Source: Simmondsia chinensis (lineage: Eukaryota; Streptophyta; Magnoliopsida; Caryophyllales; Simmondsiaceae). From it: a stretch of 64,000 nucleotides of DNA. The notes below the pieces were generated by a model. It had not been told where the DNA came from. It did not search any database and saw nothing but the letters and a program-made list of their open reading frames with translations. Numbering within the stretch: position 1 is the stretch's first letter; every line of letters begins with the position of its first letter. Below, piece after piece: positions 43,586 to 56,007 of this stretch. Position numbers and translations under genes: made by a program. The stretch lies in contig JAGTTD010000002.1 of assembly GCA_018398585.1 (NCBI GenBank), positions 28,822,186 through 28,886,185 on the forward strand. The letters are read 5' to 3'.

Positions 43586-44049
43586 GGTGTCTTAGACCAA
43601 AATGACAACCCTGCAACTTTTACTTTTTTTAATTATTATATTTATTAAATACCCACCTTTTTGCTTTTACTCTTTTTTTTAATTATTATATTTGTTTTTA
43701 TATTTTGTAGTACAAATAAATTAATTATTTAGATATACATATATACTATAATTAAAAGATAATTAACTATGAAACTAAAATTAATTAATTAGTCATAATA
43801 ATTATAGTTTATTATATATATTATATTATTTTTTTCCTTTTATACAGCGTAAGTCTTTCTATTAAAGGTAACAAATCCGTCTTGACTCGAAAATCTAACA
43901 GGATCAACACGTAATTCGACAGAATCTAAAATGACAATTTAATAATTAAGTCAAAAATTGGAATGACCTGACCTAAATTCACCCAGCTCGCTGTTCACTT
44001 AACTTAAAAATCACTTGATATTCAATTTGACCTGTGTTGATTTGGAATC
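43586..44049. other. AT-rich stretch, nothing recognised
   Basis: Contains a short duplicated block (CTTTTACT[T-run]AATTATTATATTT near 43617 and 43666). No coding or repeat family assigned. It replaces the missing 5' end of the copia element. Confidence 0.5.
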
Positions 44050-44660
44050 CCAAAAACCATAAATGTGGACCGAGCTAAAGTTTTCAATGGTTATGAGGTT
44101 AAGGAGTTAAAAAGAGCTTCAACATTGAAATCATGAATTCAACTCCTTATTATGCTGAAGCAAATGGCCAAGCTGAGTCTACCAACAAAATTCTAAAGGC
44201 CAACATCGAGAAGATGATTAGGATATTCCCAGAAGGTGGCATCAGCTACTCTTTGATGCCGTATCGACTTATAGAATGTCCAGACACAACGCAAATGGGA
44301 CAACTCCCTTCCATCTAATGTGTCGTCATGTTGCTATGCTTCCAATGAAAGTGACAATTCAATCTATTAGATTGGCTCATCAAGGGAGGTTTTCTAAGCT
44401 TGAATATGAGCAAGCTATGATGGACCAATTGACTAACTTAAATCAAGTTAGACTTGATGCTCTTCATAAGCTAGAAAAGCAAAAGAAGAAAGTAGCCAAA
44501 GCCGACAACAAAAAGGTTAAACTAAGGTCATTTAACCTAGGGGACTTGGTCTTGAAAGTGGTACTACCCAATGGCTTGAAAGACCACATCTTTGGAAAAT
44601 GGTCTCCATTTAGCATTATAGAAGTATTTGAATGCAATGCCTACCTACTCTAAGATCTGG
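44050..44660 (+). pseudogene. Tat-lineage Ty3 integrase C-terminal fragment
   Basis: STPYYAEANGQAESTNKILK, GTTPFHLMCRHVAMLPMKV, LAHQGRFSKLEYEQAMMDQL, EKQKKKVAKADNKKVKLRSF and LGDLVLKVVLP follow the Tat/Ogre integrase C-terminal pattern (YYPQANGQAE...NK). At least two frameshifts. No other part of this element or its LTRs was found. Confidence 0.8.
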
Positions 44661-44706
44661 AAGGAAGGACCCATCTTAGGGCCATTATTGTAAGGTTCTT
44701 TCAGAA

Positions 44707-44835
44707 ATATGTGCCTTAAATTTGAGACTCTTAACAAAGTTCTCAAGTTTATATTTCCTGAGTTGTGATATGTGCCTTAAATTTGGGACTCTTAACAAGG
44801 GAGTTCTCAAGTTTATATTTCTTGAGTTGTTGGCC
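44707..44835 (+). repeat. Tandem duplication, 61-bp period
   Basis: ATATGTGCCTTAAATTTG starts at 44707 and again at 44768, both followed by GACTCTTAACAA and TCTCAAGTTTATATTTC. Confidence 0.9.
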
Positions 44836-45134
44836 CAATTTCATTATCAATGTATTAAGGACAATTTAATGATCCTTAACTGGTCAAACTTACAAACTAA
44901 GAAAGGAAAAAGTGCATGGCAGTAACAAAATGATACAAGCAAATCTCTTGTGTGGCCTATTGATTTTATACATTTTCAGAATAGTTAAATCCCAATCATA
45001 ACTAGTGACTTTTTTGTAATCGATGACTGGTTGGTTGATTCATTCAACCATTGATCCACTATCCTCTTAAAGATCCAGCTGTTTTTGCCGTGTCTCTGAT
45101 CCATTTAATGGGGGCACCCCATTTTGGGCCTTGG

Positions 45135-45266
45135 TTATCTGGGTGAGTAAATATCGAGCTAGTATTATAAACATGCAGGTATCTAGGTGAGTAAATACCA
45201 GGCCAGTATTATAAACATGCGGGTATATGAGCAAGTAAATAGTAGGCCAATATTATAAACATATAG
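45135..45266 (+). repeat. Minisatellite, about 44-bp period, three copies
   Basis: Units built on TATCTGGGTGAGTAAATA and AGTATTATAAACATGC start at about 45135, 45180 and 45224. The third is more diverged. Nothing else is assigned between 44836 and 45745. Confidence 0.85.
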
Positions 45267-45769
45267 TCCCCCCACTCTATAGGCTAGTATTAGGCTAAAA
45301 GCCCTGCTAAGATTCATGATGGGCCACACACCCAGATACGAGCCGTAATATTTTAAACATCTTGTTAAATGTCAAAACCCCGGTACACAGCCTACTTAGG
45401 TCACACGCTTTGTTAATTTCGAGTAAAAGTCAAAATACACATGGATGACAATTATGAAGGGCTAAAGCATAACGTTGAATACCTCCATCGCTTGGGCAAA
45501 CATTGTGCACTACCAAGCTATGGTTAAAGACTGACGCTTTGGAGTTCCTAAGGTCCCTTTGCAACCTCAACTTAAGCATCATCTGAAAATATTTAAAAAA
45601 TGAATTAATAAGATGAACTATTTATTTAGGAGATAAATAAATTTTTATGCTAAACAAATATTCATAAGATGAATATATAATACGATAAATATAGTGTTTT
45701 AAATAAAAACAAAAAATAAAAGAAAAAGAGAAAATCCAAATTGGTTGGTGATATATATATATATATATA

Positions 45770-45935
45770 TTGGCATGGTAAAGCGTTGTGGGAGGGCGGA
45801 GGGGATAAACCCCTTAAAATCCTCATAAAGAGGACACCACTCTTGAGCTTCGTGGTGGGAATCGATCCCGGGTCACCACGTTGGCACCCGGCGATCATGA
45901 CTCCTCGGCTATGTCCCTAAGGGAACCCCACCTAC
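45770..45935 (-). mobile_element. tRNA-derived SINE-like element
   Basis: On the minus strand an A box, TAGCCGAGGAG (45901-45911), and a B box, GGATCGATTCC (45858-45868), are 32 bases apart, followed by about 90 bp ending in an AT-dinucleotide tract (45751-45770). The layout fits a tRNA-headed SINE. Target duplications could not be separated from the AT-rich flanks. Confidence 0.55.
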
Positions 45936-46199
45936 ATATACATACACGCAACAATTTTTTTATTTTTGTTCAAAAGATACACGAATTATTTTATCATGAA
46001 AATTTTAAGTTTTAAGGTTTTGGAACTTGATTTTCTCCCACAACTAAAATCCTAAAATTATTTTAGGAGCTTTCTAAATTATTTTTTAGTATAATCTTTC
46101 AGAAAAATTGTTTTTTAGAAGGAATAAAAGGAAAATTTTTTCCCAAATTTTTCTTAAATTAAATATTTCTGGGAGTTCACACTCCTGATGCTAGAGAAG

Positions 46200-46542
46200 G
46201 TCATTGCAAAAAAGACTTTGAGATGTCAAGAAACTGTCTTGTAATTTTAGATCTTCAAGTTGGAGTTGGGATTTGAGCTTTAGGTATGATTAATTAAATA
46301 TGTGATATTTAATTTATTTTTCCTTTATTTCAGTTATTCTACATACCATGTTTGTATTTGTTTTATTCGATATTTTTTGTTTGCTATATTATAAACCTAT
46401 TAGAGTAAGATTTGTACGTAATTAAATAATTTAATTAGATAAGAGCTTTAGAGTTAAAATTAAGAATTTTAAATTCATTTTCCATTGTGCTCGCTCTAGT
46501 AAATTTGGAAATTTTTTTGTAGTATGTTCCCAACAATTTGTA
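46200..46542 (+). repeat. Possible decayed copia-type LTR end and PBS
   Basis: TATGTTCCCAACA ends at about 46540 and is followed by ATTTGTATTAGAGC, a degenerate form of the initiator tRNA-Met PBS with its usual spacer. The start of the LTR and any partner were not found. The AT-rich sequence to 47334 holds nothing else recognised. Confidence 0.35.
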
Positions 46543-47334
46543 TTAGAGCAAACTCTAAATATGTTCATGATTGACATTAAAAGTATCACGTTTGATAAAA
46601 TTGGAGTATGTAGAATTACAAAAATATAAAATTAGGAATTTTATTAAAAGAAAAAGGTTCATTAAAATTTTAAATTGTTTAAAACTTTATATGAGTCATG
46701 ATTCAATCAATGAGCGTAATTCAAAATTAGATCTAATAAGATTAGATATTAAATGGGTTGGACGATTTAGATTATTAATCTAGTTATATTAGATTTTGAA
46801 CCAAAGTTTGAAATATTCAATTGTTGAATATTTTGTGATAATCCAAAACAAAGAATATCTAATAGAATTAGATGTTCGATTTATGTTATAATGAGATTAA
46901 AATCACGTTTAATTATTTATATATTTGTTTACTAAAAATAAAAATTAGAAAAGAAAATACTTTGGATTGCCCATCGCATTAATCATAATTTTTTCTTTTA
47001 AAGTAAATAAATAAATAGTTAGAATGGGATCCTAATTAAGATTATGCGATAATCTTTCCTAAAAGTGGTTTACAAAATCATTAATTCTTCCAATATTCAG
47101 GCCTCAAGTGTTATTATTCAAATTGTTTGATAACATGACGTTTGTTAGAGGTTCACATGTTTGATATTATTTAAATGCATTAAATATTATGTATAACATG
47201 AATAAAGTAATAAGGCCATACAACTTGGTGAAATATTTGGTTTCATTGAGTGGGAGAATTTTTTTCAAAAAGATCTAATATGATTAGAAAATTCAATAGT
47301 TGAATTATTTGAAATGAATATTCTCATAATGTAT

Positions 47335-48818
47335 TGATGTGCCTTAAATTTACATATTTTATTCTTCATTCTTGCAATATATTTGGCTTTTACATGTATG
47401 TTTTTATTGTAATCTAGGTACATTTTGGCTTAGAGTGCAACGGAGCAAACAAAAGTTGAAAAGTGGAAGATTAAAGCGTAATCGAGGCATAATTGAAGAC
47501 TACTTTGAGAAACCCGACCATGTGTGTAAAATAAGTACCCATCAGGTCAAGATTTGGTCAAAAAGAGTCTTTCCTTGGGCGCGTGGATCAATTAACCTTG
47601 CATTTTGGCAAGCTGTCAAGCTTAAAACGAGCAAAAGTTTAAAAGAATGGTATTTATGACCCAATAATTTGCTAATATACTTATGCAACCACTTGTCTCA
47701 CATAGATCTCTTCGAGAGCTTCGATTTTGTATACAATTTGGTCCATAACCCTTTACAGATAAAAAAGTATGCCCGTTTTAAGTTAACTGCGCAAGCTGTA
47801 AAAACTATAGCCGATCGATCGGGGAGGGCACGGGAGGTACGCTAAGGATGCCCCACTTATAAATTAAGAGGGGGAGACCTAATTTCCCATCTTTTTCCAT
47901 GCCTCCTCTCCTCCTCTCCTTCCCGAAGCCACTACGAGATCCAAAGGATTCTCAAACGCCGAAGCGCAGGTGGTCGAAGTACTGGGGAATCAAAGAAAGG
48001 ATCAACGTCATCATTAATTGGGGGAGTCTTCAAATCCTTCGTTTTATCATTATTGTTTTCTTTATTTGATTTGATTGATGTGTAAAACTCCTATGGAGGA
48101 GTAGACTTGTAGTTTAGGGATGAAGGGCAGTGGCTGCTCGTATCCCAAATTTATATTATACTTTTGACGATTGGTTTAGTTATGTTATATTCGCACCCCT
48201 GTGGAGAGTTCTTCATGATTGTTTGACATTTTTTTATGTAGGCTTGCAGCCATGACTAGATCTCCAACGTTTTAGCGATTAGTCTTGTGCTTGTAGCCTA
48301 GACCATAACATAACAGGATTTCACACTTGGTCAGGGTTGAGGTTGTACCTAGCCCTGAACCCAATATTTTATATAAATTAATATTGAATTAGGAATAAGT
48401 AAGGAATTAAGTAGTGCTAGTGAGATAACCCGTGCTACACTTAGGGTGGTAAGATAGGTTATGCCTTTAGACTAGTTCACTACCCTAAGCCCTAATTTAT
48501 ATATTAACCTAGGATTAAAGCTTGTAGCCTAAAGCCTTCAAATTATTGTCCTAAGTAAAATATAAGGACGGGATACGTGTAACGCTACCCTAAATCCAAT
48601 CCCTTAACTAATCAACACCTTTACTTCATATTCAGCTTTATTAGTTTAGCCAACAATTTATTCAAAAAATAAAAACAGAAAAATTCAAGCCGCTCGTTAA
48701 TCACTAAGTATAACTTAACACGATTCCCTGTTGATACGACCCGTATATCTCACAAAGCTATGACGATCTCGTGCGCTTGTGAGTAGACAGTTTTAGAACA
48801 CACTTTAAAATCACATCA
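47335..48818 (+). repeat. Athila LTR 1
   Basis: TGATGTGCCTTAAATTT to AAAATCACATCA. TATA box TATAAAT at 47858-47864. PBS TGGTGCCGTTGTCGGGGA (48824-48841) follows. No purine tract precedes it, so this is the true left end. It lacks about 20 bp of a palindromic zone present in LTRs 2 and 3. Confidence 0.9.
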
Positions 48819-49107
48819 AGTTTTGGTGCCGTTGTCGGGGAATCGGTGGGCTCAGTTGATTTAGAAATTAACGAGTTATTTTCTATTTTTATTTCTATTT
48901 TCTTGTTTATAAAAAAGAAAAAAACCTATTTCTTTTTCATTAGTTTATTTTCTGTTCTATTATTTTTCTCATTTATTTTTATTTATTTAATTTTTTTATT
49001 TTAATTTTTTTATTTTCTTTATTCTGGCTGATTTCGCACCACGTACGATTGGGGACCATTTCATTCCCCAAACGTATGTCGCACCCGCTGGGGTTACGTT
49101 ACCTGCC

Positions 49108-50460
49108 ATGGATAGTGTTAACTTTGAGCTTAAGTCTGAGATCATCAACATTCTTCCCATTTTCTATGGGAAGCAGATTGAGAGCCCACACGAGCACCTT
49201 GATGCGTTTATGGAAATTTGCGAAACTTGTCACTATCAAGGTGTCTCGACTGATGCTGTTAGACTACGTCTTTTTCCATTTTGTTAAAAGACACAGCTAA
49301 GAGGTGGTTTCAATCCTTACCTAGGGGCGAAATCACCACTTGGAATGACCCCCAATGACGCTTTCTGGTCAAATTTTTTTCCTAAAGCCAAAACAATGGC
49401 TATTATGCGTGCAATAAATAATTTTGAACAAAAGGACCAGGAGCAATTTCACATGAGTTGGGATAGGTTCAAGGAGCCTCTTAGAAGCTATCCCCACCAC
49501 GGGTCTCCCAAGAGGGTTCTAGTGCATAATTTTTATGATGGTCTCAGTGCATCTAACAAACAAATGGTTTATGCTTCATACGGGGGAGCATTTAACAAAC
49601 AAGACGAGGATGAGGCATGGATGCTATTTGAGCACCTCAGCGAACACTCTCTCAACCAAGCCTCTTCTATGAGGGTGGCTAGAGGGGGTATACATGGTGT
49701 CTACAAAGTAGCACCCATTGATAAAATCAACCATTGACTAGACGCCCTTAGTAGGAAGATGGATCAGATTATGAACTTGCATGTGAAGCCTACTAATGTG
49801 CGCATGGTCAATGCAGTTGAGTCATCAAGTGGTATTACTCCGTGTGACATTTTTTCGGGCGAGGACCATTCTGTACTTAATTGTTTATATGCATCACAAT
49901 TCCCCAAATACGTGCAGGAACAGGTTCATACAGCTCAAGGATATTCAGGAAATAGCGACCCGTTCTCAAAAACCTATAATTCCGGGTGGCGTGATCATCC
50001 GAACTTCTTGTGGAAGCAGGACACCAATCAATATCAACCCACGAAACAACAAGATCCCGGCTTTGTAGGTGACGTGCACACTCCTATTTTTCAGGGAGGG
50101 CATAGGTATGATGTTCGACCTCACTCCAATGTTTCTCATAATGACCCTCCTCCTCCACCTCCAGGATTTATATCACAGTTCGAGGAGCGTATGCTCCACT
50201 TTATGGAGGACACCACACAACTGGTTCAGTCTCACTTGCAATCTATCACAAAATTAGAGACCTAGATAGGGCAGTTGACCCACGCATTGAATAGGATAGA
50301 GGAAGGGAGGTTACCCTCCCAACCACTCACAAACCCCACTGGATCAACTAGTTCTAACCCTAGCATTCTTATTCATGAGCAATCTTAGATTGTGTCAGCT
50401 TCTGGGGAGGAGGATCTTAGGTAAGTTGAGGTTGAAACTGAGAAGGATGTGACTCCCCCT
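49108..50460 (+). pseudogene. Athila gag, copy 1
   Basis: ATG at 49108. VNFELKSEIINILPIFYGKQ, CETCHYQGVSTDAVRLRLFP, a frameshift at about 49285, then FEQKDQEQFHMSWDRFKEPL, GGAFNKQDEDEAWMLFEHLS and MDQIMNLHVKPTNVRMVNAV. Proline-rich PPPPPPGFISQFEERMLHFM and HALNRIEEGRLPSQPL follow. Several stops. Gag forms the particle; this copy cannot encode it intact. Confidence 0.88.
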
Positions 50461-50689
50461 CCCACTGCTGATAGGGAGGGATCACGAGAAAGGGTTTTTT
50501 GAACCCCTTGTCCCTTTTCCTTCGGCCCTTATAGGACCGAAGAAGAAGGACGGCCTAAAGAGGGTTGAGCTCATAGATGTGTTTAAGGACGTGAAGATCA
50601 ACTTACCGTTGATTGAAGCCATTAAACACATTCTTATGTATGCCAAGTTCCTCAAGGACCTTTGGACCAAAAAGAAGCGCGCACAAGCG

Positions 50690-51430
50690 CATATCCCGAA
50701 GAAGGTGAGGAGTATTTTAGTATCAGGAGCCCCACTCAAGTTTTGAGACCTCGGGGCTTTTATAGTTCCATGCGTCTTAGTAGAGAATTACACTAGCAGA
50801 GCCATGCTAGATCTAGGAGCGAGTATAAACATCAACCCTTACTCAGTTTTTTGGGAATTGTATATAGGAGAATAAGCCAACGAATGTTACACTTCAGTTG
50901 GCTGATAGGACAGAGCGAGTACCTCGTGGAGTAGTGGAAGATGTACTTGTCAGGGTTGACAAGCTTGTTTTCCCTGTTGATTTTCTCATCTTAGATATAG
51001 ACCATACTCCTAGGCAAAAGCACAACGATCCCATTATTTTAGGTCAACCATTCCTAGCAACGACCGATGCTGTGATTCACTATAGGATAGGAGTGTTGAA
51101 GGTTTCTTTTGGAAACCTTAAGGGCAAATTGACTGTCTCAAACTTTGTTCGAAACCCTCGGACTCGGGACGAGTTGGAATGCTACAGGGTTGATGATATT
51201 GACCCTTTGATAGAGCCGGGTAACCCAATTCTACAAGAAGTGATGACTGTAATAGTGTCCATGTCTGTGTCAATAGCTGTGCTTCATCACCTACACTTGC
51301 TAGGATAGAAATTTATGACCCCGATGCTGGTAATGTTTCCCTGCTTGATAGTCACGGGTCTCGAAACGCTGTTGGGCTTGGGGATCGTCCCTACTGGATC
51401 AACTTGAGTTCTATGGCAGACATTGCCTCG
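50690..51430 (+). pseudogene. Athila protease and linker, copy 1
   Basis: RAMLDLGASINI-like active site near 50800, a frameshift near 50870, then LADRTERVPRGVVEDVLVRV, DKLVFPVDFLILDIDHTPRQ and PIILGQPFLATTDAVIHYR. Downstream, where RT should start, the sequence passes into WINLSS and then LNLALLGGNPT-type polyprotein-end sequence, with no RT or integrase. Confidence 0.88.
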
Positions 51431-51499
51431 GATTTTGGTTGATTTCGTGTTCTAAACTGCGTCCATCTGAAGACATTAAACTTAGCACTCTTAGGAGGC

Positions 51500-52993
51500 A
51501 ACCCAACCTATCTTTAGTTTTTTTATTTTATTTATTATTTTATTTTTTAGCATGAACTCTCTTTCAATTGCAGATCCGTTTGTTATCCCTTTTTTGATAA
51601 CTTTGTTTCTTTTTTACTAAATACTTGTACGCTCTTTATTTTTAATACTACTAACAAGGCTATTTAATATCCTGTCTTCAATGTCTTCGATTGTAGTTTG
51701 CTACCTCCGTCTTTCTTCTTTAGATTTGCAAACCGCATGCCGTTGAATATGTCACATCACAGGTCGTCTCTTTCCTTTCCTTGCTTGAATTAATTTTTGT
51801 CGATTTGCATTGAGGACAATGCAATGTTTGGGTTTGGGGATGGCAGATGAGAGCGAACTTCTGTTACTTTTATTTTGCCCTTTAAAGCTTCATTTGGCTT
51901 AAATTAGCTACATTTTTGCATGAATAAGTATAGAGTTGCTTGTGACTTTTATTGTAGACCCAAATTTGAGATGTAGTATGATGATTAGAATGTTTATGTA
52001 ATGGGATTATTGTTGGATCCAACTTTTGAATCAGTATTTTTGTCTTTTAACTTGTCAGAGAAATTATTATTTTTCACCCTTAATCTTGTGACATATCTTA
52101 CTGTTTAGATTGAAATAGTGGTAATAACCTTAGGAATTGGAATCCACCATTCTACTTCTACCAATATTGAAATCATTGTACTATCTTCTTACCTTGAGTA
52201 TTCCCCTTAAAAAAAAAAAGAAAAAAAGAAAAGAAAAAAAAAGTGACTTGTTGATTCTTGTAGCCCCTGTGTCTCGAGCAAGTAAGCCCGTAGGGGTATC
52301 TTAAAACTTGATACCTTGAGCCAACTGGGTCGAGAATTGCTGGTTGAAAGCTCGCTATATGGGTCACATAGAAAGCTTAAAAAAGAATAAACCCTTTAGG
52401 TCACTCTAATAAGCACTAATACCTAATAAAAAAGGGGCATGGGCTAACGGATTAGGCAGTGAATTATTTAGACTTGAGCCATTAGGTTCGTTGGAGTCTC
52501 TTAAAACCTGGTACCTTAAGCCAACTGGATCAGGAGTTGGCAGCCGAAAATTCGCTACATAGGTCTAAGGGAGACACATTTGATCGTGGAAAAAAAAGAG
52601 AAAACAAAAAGGAAAATGGGGAAAACAAGAGAGAAAAGAGTAAGTTTTCTGATTTCATTGTTGATCAGCAATGAAAGGATTATGATAATTGATTTCTTTG
52701 TTTATTCTCTCTATTTCGCCTTAAACTTGAAGGATTTAAAGTAAGACGAAGGGAAGAGAAGTTTTAAATTCACTCACTAGTAAAAAGACTCCAATAACCA
52801 GAACTTAAGTTAGAACCAGTACAATAATAATGTGACATAAGAATTCTCTACTCTCAGGTACACCTTCAATTATGGTTAGACAATAATTTTCACAAGTGAC
52901 CCTTACTGTTATATGCCCGACTAATTTTTTCATCGTTAGCTAGTATGTCCCGAATCTTGCTTGAGGGCAAGCAAGGAATGGGTTTGGGGATGT
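51500..52993 (+). other. Athila 3' non-coding region and PPT, copy 1
   Basis: Noncoding. Two diverged blocks with TACCTTGAGCCAACTGGGTC-type (52310) and TACCTTAAGCCAACTGGATC-type (52512) cores; the same pair recurs in copy 2 (about 59216 and 59410). An A/G run lies at 52207-52242. The purine-rich AAGGAATGGGTTTGGGGA (52973-52990) before LTR 2 is the likely polypurine tract. Confidence 0.65.
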
Positions 52994-54498
52994 TGATGTG
53001 CCTTATATTTGCATATTTTATTCTTCATTCCCACAATACATTTGGCTTTTACATGTGTGTTTTGTTGTAATCTATGTACATTTTGGCTTAGAGTGCAACG
53101 GAGAAAACAAATGTTGAAAAGTGCGAGATTCAAGCGTAATCGAGGCATAATTGAAGACTACTTTGAGAAACCCGACCACATGTGCAAAGTAATTATTCAT
53201 CGGGTCAAGATTTGGGAGTAATGAGTCTTTCCTTGGGCGCATGGATCAATAGACCATGCATTTTGGCAAACAGTCATGCTTAAAACGATCAAAAGGTTAA
53301 AAGACGGCTATTGATGTCCCAATGATTTGCTAATCTATTTATGAAACCACTTGGGTCACGTCGATCTCTTCGAGAGCTTCGATTTGGCATATAATTTGAC
53401 CCATACCTTTTTATAGATAAAACGCTACACCCGTTTTAAATTAACTGTGCAAGCTATGAAAACTTTGGCCAATCGATCGGCCGATTTTCCCGATCGATCA
53501 GGGAGGGCATGGGAGGTACCCTAAGGACACCCCACTTATAAATTAAGAGGGAAAAACCTAATTTCACATATTTTGTCATGCCTCCTCTCCTCCTCTCCTA
53601 CCTGAAGCCGCTACGAGATCCAAGGGATTCATAAACGCCGAAGTGCAGGTGGTCAAAGTACTGGGAAATCAAAGTAAGGATCAACGTCAATATCAATTGG
53701 AGGAGTCTTCAAATCCTTCATTTTATCATTATTGTTTTCTTTCTTGGATTTCAATGATGTGTAAAACACCTATGGAGGAGTAGACTTGTAGTTTAGAGAT
53801 GAAGGACGGGTAGCCACCCATATCCTAGATCTACATTATATTTTTGACGATTGGCTTTGTTATGATATATTCGCACCCCTGTGGAGAGTTCTTCATGATA
53901 GTTTGGCATTTTTTTTTATGTATGCTTGCCGCCATAACTAGATCTCCAATGTTTCAACGATTAGTCTTGTGCTTGTAGCATAGACCATAACATAACAGGA
54001 TTTCAGGCGTGGTAAGGGTTGAGGTTGTACCCAACCCTATCCAATCTTTTATATAAATTAATATTGAATTAGGAGTAAAAAAGGAATTAAGTAGTGCTAA
54101 TGAGATAACCTATGCTAAACTTAGGGTGCTAAGATAGGTTATGCCTTTAGACTAGTTCATTACCCTTAGTCCAAATTTATATATTGACCTAGGATTAAAG
54201 CTTGTAGCCTAAGTCCTTTAAATTATCGTCCTAAGTAAAATATAATGGTGGGATACTTGTAAAGCTACCCTAAATTCACTCCCTAAACTAATTGACACCT
54301 TTACTTTATATTTAGTTTTATTAATTTAGCCAACAATTTATTCAAACAACAAAAACCCAAAAATTCAAACCCCTCGTTAATTACTAAGTCTAACTTAACA
54401 CGATTCCCTATAGATACGACCCGTATACCGGACAAAGCTATTACGATCTCGTGCACTTGCGAGTAGACGGTTTTAAAGCACACTTTAAAATCACATCA
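52994..54498 (+). repeat. Athila LTR 2 (shared)
   Basis: TGATGTGCCTTATATTT to AAAATCACATCA. TATA box at 53537-53543. PBS TGGCGCCGTTGCAGGGGA (54505-54522) follows: tRNA-Asp type with one mismatch. Confidence 0.92.
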
Positions 54499-54642
54499 AG
54501 TTTTTGGCGCCGTTGCAGGGGAATCGGTGGGCTAAGTTGATTTAGAAATTAACGAGTTATTTTCTATTTTTATTTTTATTTTTATTTCTATTTTCTTTGT
54601 TTAAAAAACAAAAATAAAAAAAACCTATTTCTTTTTCATTAG

Positions 54643-55871
54643 AAATGACGTTATAAGAAGCAAATTAGGTGTCGCTTCGATTGAGGATAATTTGAGAGAG
54701 CAACGTCTGCGGTGGTTTGGGTATGTTAGGAGGAGACCCATCACTGCCCTTGTCAGGAGATGCTAACAATTCCTTATAACAAATGGGAAACGAATGAGAG
54801 GTTGGCTAAAGAAGATTTGGGCGGAGACGATCCGACATGACCTCGCCTATCTCAACCTAAACAAGGAGATGACACTAGACAGAGCCCACTGGAGGATTAG
54901 TATAGGTGTAACAGATATAACAGTGTGGGAGCATCGATTACTTGTAAGCTCGTCCAAATACCAAAAGGATGCTCATATGCCTGGTTGTGACACAATCCGA
55001 CGGATGCAAGGAGAGGAAGAGGCCGGCCAAAGAAGAGTTGGAGGGACACCCACTCCTGCCCCTGCAAGGTGATGCAAACAACTCCATAATACAAATGGGA
55101 AGAGAAGAAAAGGCCGTCCAAGGAAAAGTCTGAAGAAGACAATTCTATGGGACCCTGCCTACCCCAACCTAAATGAAAAAATGGCCCTGCATGAAAGCTC
55201 AATCGAGGATTAGTATAGGAGTAGTATAGAGATAAATGATGTATCGAGCATCCATAAGAGCGTCCTAGTACCACGAGGTTACTTGTATGATCGTTTGTAT
55301 ATACGCGGCACTGGCGTACATTAGTTGCTTAGTGCTTTTAGGATGTATTACCTTGGGGCATAATGATGTTGCTGACACACCCATACTCTCTCTCTCTCTC
55401 TCTCTACTTCCTCTCTCTCTCTCTCCCTCGTTGCTTGCACACTCCAGGCGCTCTACACACTCTCTAATCTCTCTACATGCTTCTTTGCTTTACCTTTTAC
55501 CTTTTACATTCTGCTCTGGCTCATATGTCCCTATGTCTCTATGTCTCTATGCTTCTATGCATCGTTGCCCCCATGCTTCAATGCCTCTACGCGTACATGT
55601 TGACTTGCTAACTTGTTTTGCCTAGCATGATAACTGTACTTTACATACTCTTCAATCCTAGCATTATAACTATACTTTACATGCTCTTGATACAGATACT
55701 TCATATCTATAATAACTATCAAAACCATCAAATATCAGGTTGGGGGTCCTTGGAAACAGTCTTTTGTCTGGGTCTCACCCTGATGGGGTAAGATTGCGTA
55801 CATCCTACCTCTCCTAGACCCTGCACAAGTAGGAGCCCTTGAGGCACTGGGTATGTTGTTGTTGTTATATG
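54643..55871 (+). mobile_element. RTE-clade LINE 3' fragment inserted in Athila copy 2
   Basis: Copy 1 reads TTTCATTAGTTTATTTTCTG across this site; copy 2 is interrupted after CATTAG. The insert encodes RSKLGVASIEDNLREQRLRW-like sequence and MRGWLKKIWAETIRHDLAYL, then NLNKEMTLDRAHWRISIG: the C-terminus of RTE ORF2. It ends with the 3' domain CAGGTTGGGGGTCCTTGGAA, AGACCCTGC, GGCACTGGG and a GTT-repeat tail. 5'-truncated. Only 2 bp of flanking identity (AG). Confidence 0.85.
55387..55430 (+). repeat. CT dinucleotide microsatellite
   Basis: Two CT runs separated by ACTTC within the LINE 3' UTR; degenerate CTATG(T/C)-type repeats follow at 55525-55600. Confidence 0.9.
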
Positions 55872-56007
55872 AGTTTATTTTTTTGTTCTATTATTTTTCT
55901 CATTTATTTTTATTTATTTATTCTTTTAGTCTTTTATTACAGCTGATTTTGCACCACGTACTATTGGGGACCACTTCATTCCCCAAACGTATGCCGCACC
56001 CACCGCC

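Noticed and set aside
45135..45266. CRISPR-like array
   Set aside because: Three direct copies at 44-bp spacing without unique spacers in a plant nuclear context; an ordinary minisatellite.
48819..49107. A hydrophobic N-terminal extension of Athila gag (as in the frame from 61489)
   Set aside because: It is translation of a T-rich leader between PBS and the conserved ATG; it is not preserved in frame in copies 1 and 2.
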